DNA from: Peptococcaceae bacterium | Lineage (GTDB): Bacteria; Bacillota; Desulfotomaculia; Desulfotomaculales; Desulfocucumaceae | Assembly (NCBI GenBank): GCA_013336365.1 | Contig: JAAXTT010000016.1 | Coordinates: 1-19,518 of the forward strand | Direction: 5' to 3' | Length of the DNA stretch: 19,518 nucleotides | In this document: in pieces, positions 1 to 6,325 of the stretch | How the letters are laid out: each line of letters begins with the position of its first letter | How positions within the stretch are numbered: position 1 is the stretch's first letter | Translations under genes and position numbers: made by a program | The notes under the pieces: generated by a model | What the model saw: only the letters and a program-made list of their open reading frames with translations | What the model was told of the DNA's origin: nothing | Database searches by the model: none

Positions 1-164
1 AAAGAGTCAATCTTGCTGCTTGTGAGAAAAATTAAACAGAAAATTAAAATAATCTTACTAAAAATTAATTACTTCGCAGGATTTTATCAAGATAGGTCGA
101 AAATTTACATTCGGGAAGATTACCGTAACAGTATTATATTTAATTATTTTAGGAGGGGAAAGTT
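1..164. other. AT-rich upstream region of the ABC transporter operon
   Basis: This is an AT-rich non-coding leader with no recognisable gene. I see no -35/-10 pair good enough to call: TATATT at 135-140 could be a -10, but nothing like TTGACA lies 16-18 nt before it. A strong ribosome site, AGGAGGGG at 151-158, serves the first gene. The operon's promoter may lie in this stretch or beyond the left edge of the window. Confidence 0.4.
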
Positions 165-971
165 TTGAGGAAATTATCCAGATATTTCTTGGTAGCCCTA
201 ATGGTTGCATCGATGGCCATTTTGGCTGTCGGCTGCGGAAGTAACGATGCAGACCAGTCCGGAAAGAAAAAGGTTGTTATTGCATCAGATACAGCATATG
301 CTCCCTTTGAGTTTCAGGATGAAACCGGAAGCTATGTAGGCTTTGATATCGATCTGGTCAAGGCCATCGGTGAGGTTGCCAATTTAGATGTAGAAATTCG
401 CAGCATGAATTTTGACGGAATTATTCCTGCTTTGGAAACCAGCAGTGTGGATGGTGCCGTATCTGCCATGACCATTACTGAGGAGCGTCAAAAGAAGGTT
501 AATTTCACAGTACCCTATTATCGTTCAGGACAAAGCATTGCAGTAAGAAGCGACAATGAGACAATAAAGGGCTGGGATGATTTAGAGGGCAAAAGCATTG
601 GGGTTCAAATTGCAACAACCGGTGCTGATGAAGCTCGCATGATCCCTAATACCAAGAAGGTTACTGATTATAACACAATCAATGAAGCCTTCCTGGCTGT
701 AAAGAGCGGAGCCGTAGATGCTGTAGTCAATGACTTTCCGGTGTCAGCATACTTCGTAAAGCAAAATAAGGATCAAGATGTTAAAATGGTTGGTGATCTG
801 AAGACCAGTGAGCATTATGGAATAGTATTCCCTAAAGCTAACACAGAGCTTTTGGCAACCTTTAACAATGCCTTGAAAACTCTTAAGGAAAACGGCAAAT
901 ATGCTGAAATTTATAAAAAGTGGTTCGGTGTAGAACCACAGGACTATCTGCCCGGTGAACCAACAGAGTAG
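165..971 (+). CDS. Polar amino-acid ABC transporter substrate-binding lipoprotein
   Basis: This is an extracytoplasmic receptor that should bind a polar amino acid and deliver it to the permease encoded next. The 268-residue product starts with a basic N-terminus, a hydrophobic stretch and a lipobox (AVGC) whose Cys24 would be lipidated, so it is membrane-anchored outside the cell. The rest matches the family 3 periplasmic-binding-protein fold: an opening strand followed by DTAYAPFEF, then FDIDLVKAIGE, and the closing segment with KENGKYAEIYKKWFG typical of amino-acid receptors. The start is TTG at 165, chosen because AGGAGGGG at 151-158 sits 6 nt upstream and the signal peptide begins immediately. 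The ligand cannot be named from sequence. A strong hairpin at 1001-1033 separates it from the permease gene, which suggests the receptor mRNA is made or kept in excess. Confidence 0.93.
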   Translation: MRKLSRYFLVALMVASMAILAVGCGSNDADQSGKKKVVIASDTAYAPFEFQDETGSYVGFDIDLVKAIGEVANLDVEIRSMNFDGIIPALETSSVDGAVSAMTITEERQKKVNFTVPYYRSGQSIAVRSDNETIKGWDDLEGKSIGVQIATTGADEARMIPNTKKVTDYNTINEAFLAVKSGAVDAVVNDFPVSAYFVKQNKDQDVKMVGDLKTSEHYGIVFPKANTELLATFNNALKTLKENGKYAEIYKKWFGVEPQDYLPGEPTE

Positions 972-1000
972 TCTTAGTTCTGACAAAAGCTGCTCAGTCC

Positions 1001-1033
1001 AATATGCGTAACACCAAGTGTGTTACGCATATT
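1001..1033 (+). promoter_or_regulatory. Intercistronic hairpin between receptor and permease genes
   Basis: A perfect 14-bp inverted repeat lies here, with arms 1001-1014 and 1020-1033 (AATATGCGTAACAC and its complement) and a 5-nt loop. It is followed only by TTTATTG, so it is at best a leaky terminator. In ABC operons such a structure often protects the 3' end of the upstream receptor message or partly stops transcription, giving more receptor than permease. That role is an inference here. Confidence 0.7.
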
Positions 1034-1064
1034 TATTGTTAGTACAAATCTTTGAGGTGATATT

Positions 1065-1766
1065 GTGGATGTTGTTTTAAGGACTTATCCCATCCTGCTA
1101 TGGGGTGCATTGTCTACTCTTCAGATCAGCTTGATCTCCATAGCTTTGGGCTGTGTTTTGGGACTTGCAGTAGGCCTTGCCCGTCTTTCCGGCTATAGGA
1201 TAATAAGAACTGCTGCCTCTATATACATAGATTTTTTTAGAGGTACACCTCTGCTGGTACAGATATTTCTAATCTACTTCGGCCTGCCTCATCTTTTGAG
1301 GCAGAGTCAGCTCTATCTTATAGAAAGCTATAATATGCCTCAGTTTTTCACGCAATTTGCTCTGCCGGTTTTTCTGGCAGCAGTGGTTTCTTGTAGCTTG
1401 AACAGCGGTGCTTATATTGCCGAGATTTTCAGAGCAGGAGTCCAGTCCATAGAAAGAGGTCAAATGGAGGCTGCTCGCTCTCTGGGAATGACCACTAGGC
1501 AAGCCATGCGGTATGTTATTCTGCCTCAGGCTTTCAAGGTTGTGATTCCCCCACTGGGCAATGAGTTTATCGCTCTGCTGAAGGACACCTCTCTCCTTTC
1601 GGTAATTGGCTTTGAAGAGCTTACCAGAAAGGGCCAGCTGACCGTGGGCTGGAGCTATGCCGCCTTTCCAATCTGGATAACAGTTGCCTTTTTATATTTG
1701 GTTATGACCTTTGGCTTGAGCCGACTGGTCGATTACACTGAAAGGAGATTGAAAACCGGTGATTAG
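1065..1766 (+). CDS. Polar amino-acid ABC transporter permease (HisM/GlnP type)
   Basis: This is the membrane subunit of the importer, 233 residues with about five transmembrane segments. The N-terminus carries a first helix and the IDFFRGTPLLVQIFLIYFGLP segment characteristic of the His/Glu/Gln/Arg permease family. The cytoplasmic EAA loop (RGQMEAARSLGMTTRQAMRYV, then LPQAF) contacts the ATPase. The start is GTG at 1065, with GAGGTGA at 1054-1060 just upstream. The 3' end overlaps the ATPase gene by 8 nt, indicating translational coupling. A homodimer is expected because only one permease gene is present. Confidence 0.93.
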   Translation: MDVVLRTYPILLWGALSTLQISLISIALGCVLGLAVGLARLSGYRIIRTAASIYIDFFRGTPLLVQIFLIYFGLPHLLRQSQLYLIESYNMPQFFTQFALPVFLAAVVSCSLNSGAYIAEIFRAGVQSIERGQMEAARSLGMTTRQAMRYVILPQAFKVVIPPLGNEFIALLKDTSLLSVIGFEELTRKGQLTVGWSYAAFPIWITVAFLYLVMTFGLSRLVDYTERRLKTGD

Positions 1767-2481
1767 AGTAGAAAATCTGCATAAAAGTTTTAAGAAACTT
1801 GAAGTACTCAAGGGCATAGACTGTCAGATCAAAGCCAATGAAGTGGTTGTAATCATCGGCCCTTCAGGTTCAGGGAAAAGTACCTTTTTAAGGTGCATAA
1901 ATATGCTTGAGCAGCCAACTGCAGGCAATATTTACATTGAAGGTGTCTCCCTGTCTGATCCCTTGACAAATATTAACCATATTCGGGCTGAATTGGGCAT
2001 GGTCTTTCAGCGCTTCAATCTTTTTCCCCACAAAACTGCCTTGGAGAACATTGCCATGGCTCCCATTAAGGTTAGAAAAATGTCCAAGGCCGATGCAAAA
2101 ATCATTGCCTATGATCTTCTTGAAAAGGTTGGTTTAAGTGACAAAGCAGATGTATATCCTGACCAGCTGTCCGGCGGTCAGCAGCAACGGGTTGCTATCG
2201 CCCGGGCACTGGCTATGAATCCAAAGGTTATGCTCTTTGACGAGCCTACATCCTCCCTGGACCCTGAAATGGTAGGAGAGGTGCTGGCCGTAATAAAGGA
2301 CCTTGCCAAAGAGGGCATGACCATGATGGTAGTAACTCATGAAATGGGTTTTGCCCGAGAGGTTGGGGACCGAGTGATTTTCATGGATGAGGGTCTGATT
2401 GTTGAGGAGGGAACTCCTGAGGAAATCTTTCAAACTGCCAAAAATCCCCGGCTCCAGACATTTTTGAGCAAAATATTATAA
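1759..2481 (+). CDS. Polar amino-acid ABC transporter ATP-binding protein (GlnQ type)
   Basis: This is the ATPase that drives the importer on the cytoplasmic face; 240 residues, a normal length for the family. Visible motifs in order: Walker A GPSGSGKST (residues 34-42), Q-loop in MVFQRFNLFPH, signature LSGGQQQR, Walker B VMLFDEP with the D-loop SSLD, and the switch histidine in VVTHEMGFAREV. The FNLFPH and EMGFAREV segments are typical of the amino-acid-import branch. The start is GTG at 1759 with AAGGAGA about 10 nt upstream. The reading frame begins inside the permease gene. Confidence 0.95.
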   Translation: MIRVENLHKSFKKLEVLKGIDCQIKANEVVVIIGPSGSGKSTFLRCINMLEQPTAGNIYIEGVSLSDPLTNINHIRAELGMVFQRFNLFPHKTALENIAMAPIKVRKMSKADAKIIAYDLLEKVGLSDKADVYPDQLSGGQQQRVAIARALAMNPKVMLFDEPTSSLDPEMVGEVLAVIKDLAKEGMTMMVVTHEMGFAREVGDRVIFMDEGLIVEEGTPEEIFQTAKNPRLQTFLSKIL

Positions 2482-2501
2482 AGAAAGCCGGAAAAAACAT
2501 A

Positions 2502-3389
2502 ATGAAGAAGGAATATACCGGCTCTGCCTTGGTGGTACTTGCAGCAATATGCTTTGGGTTGATTGCCATCTTTGTCAAAATGGCTTATGCCGGTCAGATA
2601 AATTTAATTACAACTCTTTCTACCAGATTTATCATTGCTTCAATTTTTATCTGGATAGCAGTGTGGCTAAGCAATCTGCCGGTTTCTCTGTCCCCTAGGG
2701 AGATATTTTCTCTATTTCTGGTCAGTATGCTTGGCTATGGATGTGCAGGAACCTTTTTCTTTGCGTCCTTGCGCACAATTCCATCCTCTCTGGCTGCCCT
2801 GATTCTTTTTATCCATCCGATATTTATCTCTCTTTTCGAAATTATAGTCTACAAATATCCCTTGACTCTAAAAAAGCTGACGGCACTAAGCCTGTCAACT
2901 CTCGGACTTGTTTTCGTGCTGGGAAATATCAGTGGAACAGTTGACTTGAAAGGAGTTTTACTGGCATTGGCAGGAGGATTTTCCTACGGAGCATACATAT
3001 TATCCAGCAGCAGGCTGGCAAATAGCCATCACCCTTTGGTAACAACTGCCTTTGTCCTTACCTTTCCGGCAATAGTCTTTACCCTCTATGGATTGGCTAC
3101 AGGAGGGCTGAACTACAGCTTTCCTTTGTCTTCCTGGGTCTGGTTGGCAGCCATGGCACTTGTCTCAACCTGTCTGGGCATTCTCTTTCTGTTTGCCGGT
3201 CTCAGGAGAATCAATGCAGGCACTGCCGGAATAATCGGCACCCTGGAGGTAGTTGTAACCGTTAGCTTTTCAGCCCTGATTTTTGGCGACCTGCTTACCC
3301 CTTGGCAAATGGCCGGGGGAATCCTTATTCTTGCAGGCATTGTCTCGTTACAAATAAACCCCGGTTTATCTAAAAAACCTAAACCCTAG
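2502..3389 (+). CDS. DMT superfamily EamA-type transporter
   Basis: This is a 295-residue integral membrane protein with about ten predicted helices in two homologous EamA halves (roughly residues 7-140 and 150-287), the usual size for this family. EamA proteins export or import metabolites such as amino acids, and the substrate cannot be read from sequence. It begins 20 nt after the ATPase gene, so it is probably in the same transcript. No convincing ribosome site precedes the ATG (upstream is AAAGCCGGAAAAAACATA), suggesting low or coupled translation. Its 3' end lies only 8 nt from the 3' end of the convergent M23-protein gene, and no terminator is visible between them. Being an amino-acid exporter partner to the ABC importer is a guess from position only. 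Confidence 0.88.
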   Translation: MKKEYTGSALVVLAAICFGLIAIFVKMAYAGQINLITTLSTRFIIASIFIWIAVWLSNLPVSLSPREIFSLFLVSMLGYGCAGTFFFASLRTIPSSLAALILFIHPIFISLFEIIVYKYPLTLKKLTALSLSTLGLVFVLGNISGTVDLKGVLLALAGGFSYGAYILSSSRLANSHHPLVTTAFVLTFPAIVFTLYGLATGGLNYSFPLSSWVWLAAMALVSTCLGILFLFAGLRRINAGTAGIIGTLEVVVTVSFSALIFGDLLTPWQMAGGILILAGIVSLQINPGLSKKPKP

Positions 3390-3397
3390 TAAAAAGT

Positions 3398-4525
3398 CTA
3401 TAAATAACTGCTTGGATTTACAGGATTTCCATTAAGTCTTACTGAAAAATCCAAATGAGGACCGGTTGACATTCCTGTGCTGCCCACCTTGGCAACAGTC
3501 TGTCCCTTGACCACCTTGCTGCCGACAGAAACCAGCTGAGCTGAAAGATGGGAATAGAGAGTGGTCAATCCGCCTCCATGATCAATCATGACTACCTTGC
3601 CATAACCACTCATATAGCTGACATCGATAACTGTACCATCCTGGGCTGCCACAACCTTGGCACCTGCAGGGGCAGGAATATCGATACCATTGTGAAATCT
3701 TACCCCCCCAAGTACTGGGTGCTTACGATTGCCAAAGGGTGATGAAATATTGCCGTATCCGGGAACCGGCCAGGTAAATGGACCAACCTTAGCCGGAGTG
3801 TCTGACTTTGGCCGCCTCGCTATTATTTCTCTGATAATCTGCTGCTCCTGTTGCTCAAGTGCCTCAGCCTCAGATTCAAATTTTTGTAAATCCTTATTGG
3901 CATCTGCCATCAAAAGCTGTTTTTCACCCTGATTACTTTCCAACTGTCGTTTGACATTTTCGATTTGGGCCAGTAAGGCATAAAGATTGTTTTTCCTGGC
4001 CACTATATTATCTTTTTGGATTTCCATATTTCTTTTTTTGACCTTTACTTCATTAACGATTTCAATGTCTCGATCAATAATTCTCTTCAGCATTTCTGCC
4101 CGATTAATAAAATCAGAAAAATTCTCAGATTCAATCAGAACCTCAAGATAGCTGACATTCCCTGAAATATATAGCCCACGAACCCTTTTTTTAAAGGCTT
4201 CGCTACTTTCCTCAAGCTCTTTCTGGGTCTCTTCCAATTTTGTCTCAGCCTTGCTCAGCTCCAGCTGGGCAAATTTAAGACTACCCTCCAACTCACCGGA
4301 TTGCTGATTTTTTGCCTGGATGCTCAAATCCAATGACTTGATTTGACTGGCATAGCTTCTAACAGTCTTTCGGCTGGAATCGACTTCCTTTTGCTTCTGC
4401 TGCAGCTTTTGCCTTGTTTCATTAAGCCTGTTTTCCAAAGGGTCTGCATAAGCAGCCCCAACCAAGGATACTGACAGAATAAACGTCAGACCATAAGCCA
4501 GCCATCTATTTTTCTTGCGTCTCAT
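3398..4525 (-). CDS. Coiled-coil M23/LytM peptidase-family protein, EnvC-like, FtsEX partner
   Basis: This 375-residue exported protein should cut, or activate cutting of, peptidoglycan at the septum under FtsEX control. It has a signal peptide (cleavage likely after AYA, residue 27), a long charged coiled coil (about 30-240) and a C-terminal LytM domain (about 255-375). Zinc-site residues visible are H278 and D282 (HNGID), H326 (YSHLS) and H357. The final ligand of the usual HxH pair is Asp359 (PHLDFSV instead of HLHFEV), so activity is uncertain; E. coli EnvC has a degenerate LytM site and acts only as an activator. The gene lies 39 nt downstream of ftsX in the order ftsE-ftsX-this gene, which supports a partnership. 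The start is ATG at 4525, with AAAGGTG about 11 nt upstream. Confidence 0.88.
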   Translation of the reverse strand: MRRKKNRWLAYGLTFILSVSLVGAAYADPLENRLNETRQKLQQKQKEVDSSRKTVRSYASQIKSLDLSIQAKNQQSGELEGSLKFAQLELSKAETKLEETQKELEESSEAFKKRVRGLYISGNVSYLEVLIESENFSDFINRAEMLKRIIDRDIEIVNEVKVKKRNMEIQKDNIVARKNNLYALLAQIENVKRQLESNQGEKQLLMADANKDLQKFESEAEALEQQEQQIIREIIARRPKSDTPAKVGPFTWPVPGYGNISSPFGNRKHPVLGGVRFHNGIDIPAPAGAKVVAAQDGTVIDVSYMSGYGKVVMIDHGGGLTTLYSHLSAQLVSVGSKVVKGQTVAKVGSTGMSTGPHLDFSVRLNGNPVNPSSYL

Positions 4526-4564
4526 ATATTCAGCAACACCTTTCTACAGGCAAAATCAAATATA

Positions 4565-5452
4565 CTATGTCTTAAGGAATTTTCTTATGGACATTGTACT
4601 TCCGATTGCTCCAATCAACAAGCCCACTCCCACTATTCCACCAAGGACTTTCAAAACAACCAGCTTATCAGTGATCAGACTTACAAAGGGAAGGGCTTGA
4701 TCCAGGTGATTTACCAATGAAAGATACCCTGCCCCAACCACCAATCCGGACAGCAGAGAGCCAAGGAAACCCAGAATCATTCCTTCCAACAGATAAGGGA
4801 AGCGAACAAACCATTTTGTTGCTCCCAATAAAACCATAATTTCTATTTCTTTGCGTCGGGCAAAAACCGACATTTTAATGGTGGTTGAAATCAGAAAAAC
4901 CGCAGCAAGGCATAAAATACCTAACAATCCAGCACCAGCATATCTGATCCAGCGGGTAGCTGCCACCAGTTTTTCTACAAAGCTTTGACCATAAATAACC
5001 TGTTCGACTCCTTCAATAGCCTCTATCTCCTTGGCTATCGGAACAATTTGTTCCGGGGTCTCTGCTTTGACCTTGAAGGCATCGGGCAGAGGATTCTCAC
5101 TCTGGAGGCCCTCCAAAATTTCTTTTCTATTTTCAAGACTCTCCTTCATTTCCTCAAGGGCCTGGTTTTTCGAGATAAACTCCACAAAGGAAACTCCGGA
5201 TATGCTCTCAATACTATAGTTAATTCTATTTAAATCAGTTCTGCTTTGCTCATTCTTTAAAATTGCCCTTATTTCCAGTCCGGACTCCAAGCCTTGGGTG
5301 AATTGATTGGCATTTAGGAATACCAGAGTGAAAACCCCTACTATAATCAGAGAAACTGATACAGTTCCAATGGATGCCAAAGATATCCAGCTATTTCTGG
5401 CAATGGATTGCATCGCTTCTCTCCAATAATATACCAGGGTTCTAAAGTTCAT
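4565..5452 (-). CDS. ftsX: Cell-division ABC permease FtsX
   Basis: This is the membrane subunit of the FtsEX complex, which converts ATP hydrolysis into activation of cell-wall hydrolases outside the membrane. With the start used here it has 295 residues: a short cytoplasmic N-terminus, TM1 about residues 25-48, a large extracytoplasmic domain rich in Glu/Lys (about 50-160), and three C-terminal helices, the FtsX fold. The start is ATG at 5452, giving MNFRTLVYYWREAMQSIARN, which matches known FtsX N-termini. The frame is open back to a GTG at 5479, but that would add nine residues without family support. With the ATG, ftsX overlaps the end of ftsE by 11 nt, so translation is coupled. Confidence 0.93.
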   Translation of the reverse strand: MNFRTLVYYWREAMQSIARNSWISLASIGTVSVSLIIVGVFTLVFLNANQFTQGLESGLEIRAILKNEQSRTDLNRINYSIESISGVSFVEFISKNQALEEMKESLENRKEILEGLQSENPLPDAFKVKAETPEQIVPIAKEIEAIEGVEQVIYGQSFVEKLVAATRWIRYAGAGLLGILCLAAVFLISTTIKMSVFARRKEIEIMVLLGATKWFVRFPYLLEGMILGFLGSLLSGLVVGAGYLSLVNHLDQALPFVSLITDKLVVLKVLGGIVGVGLLIGAIGSTMSIRKFLKT

Positions 5453-6128
5453 CACAATAGACCCCACATTCCTCATCACGGCTGATCTTTCCCTGAGATA
5501 TTGCCACGACCCGTTTTTTCATAACGTCAACAATTTCTCTGGCGTGAGTAGACATAATAACTGTAGTTCCGGCTTTGTTTATCTCCTCCAGCAGCTCCAT
5601 CAATCCCCAGGCAGTGTCGGGATCCAGGTTGCCGGTAGGTTCATCTGCAATAAGCACTGCAGGACTATTAACCAAGGCTCTGGCGATACAAACCCTTTGC
5701 TGCTCTCCACCGGATAATTCCTTGGGCAAAACATTCAATTTATCCTTTAAGCCTACCTGCTCCAAAACCTCAGGCACTCGTTTTTTAATATCCTTGCCGG
5801 AGGCACTTATTACCTCCATGGCAAAAGCGACATTTTCAGCAACTGTTTTTTGGGAAAGAAGTCTGAAATCTTGGAAAACCATCCCTATTTTTCGTCTTAA
5901 ATAAGGAACCTCCCTTGGCCTTAGTCGAGCAACATTTTTGCCGCCAAAAAGAACCTGTCCTCTTGTAGGTAGCTCTTCTCTGAAAATTATTTTAATCAGG
6001 GTGGATTTTCCGGCACCGCTGGGTCCAACTAAAAACACAAACTCACCCTTGCAAATACTAAGGGAAACATCATTCAAAGCCTTAACCCCGTTGGGATAAA
6101 GCTTAGTTACATTATAAAAATTAATCAT
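5442..6128 (-). CDS. ftsE: Cell-division ATP-binding protein FtsE
   Basis: This is the ATPase of FtsEX, acting at the inner face of the septal membrane. The 228-residue product has Walker A GPSGAGKST (residues 35-43), Q-loop in MVFQDFRLL (the DFRLL form is typical of FtsE), signature LSGGEQQR, Walker B VLIADEPTGNLDP and switch His in MSTHAREIV. It is the first gene of ftsE-ftsX-M23. The ATG at 6128 is preceded by GAGGTG, and an extended -10 promoter sits about 120 nt upstream at 6251-6259. Confidence 0.96.
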   Translation of the reverse strand: MINFYNVTKLYPNGVKALNDVSLSICKGEFVFLVGPSGAGKSTLIKIIFREELPTRGQVLFGGKNVARLRPREVPYLRRKIGMVFQDFRLLSQKTVAENVAFAMEVISASGKDIKKRVPEVLEQVGLKDKLNVLPKELSGGEQQRVCIARALVNSPAVLIADEPTGNLDPDTAWGLMELLEEINKAGTTVIMSTHAREIVDVMKKRVVAISQGKISRDEECGVYCDEL

Positions 6129-6194
6129 TGTACACCTCAGCCTGTATTAAGTACCTACAGCAATAATTTTAATTTCGACAATTTGCCCGGGAAG

Positions 6195-6221
6195 TCCTTT
6201 TTTAAAGTAAATAAAAAAGGG
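6195..6221. other. AT-rich hairpin in the ftsE leader
   Basis: A 9-bp inverted repeat (CCTTTTTTA at 6196-6204 and its complement at 6212-6220) with a 7-nt loop lies between the ftsE promoter and its start codon. It is mostly A:T pairs and therefore weak. It could be a leader structure or chance in AT-rich DNA. Confidence 0.3.
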
Positions 6222-6250
6222 AAAACACTTATTTTTAGCGAACTTACATC

Positions 6251-6259
6251 ATTATAGCA
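6251..6259 (-). promoter_or_regulatory. Extended -10 promoter for ftsE-ftsX-M23
   Basis: On the minus strand this reads TGCTATAAT, a perfect extended -10 (TGn plus TATAAT). No good -35 lies 16-18 nt upstream, which extended -10 promoters can do without. Transcription would start near 6244, giving an ftsE leader of roughly 115 nt. Called from sequence only. Confidence 0.55.
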
Positions 6260-6312
6260 TAACGAAGGAACTAACCATCTTTCCCCTGCGTCTAAATAAT
6301 CAAGCAATAATT

Positions 6313-6319
6313 GGGAGGT
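6313..6319 (+). promoter_or_regulatory. Ribosome-binding site fixing the SLH protein start
   Basis: GGGAGGT ends 6 nt before the ATG at 6326. An in-frame TTG at 6311 would place this ribosome site inside the gene, so the longer start is rejected. Confidence 0.8.
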
Positions 6320-6325
6320 ATCAAG

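Noticed and set aside
5453..5479. Longer ftsX start at GTG 5479
   Set aside because: It adds nine residues (MMRNVGSIV) not seen in FtsX proteins and increases the overlap with ftsE to 38 nt; ATG 5452 gives the family N-terminus.
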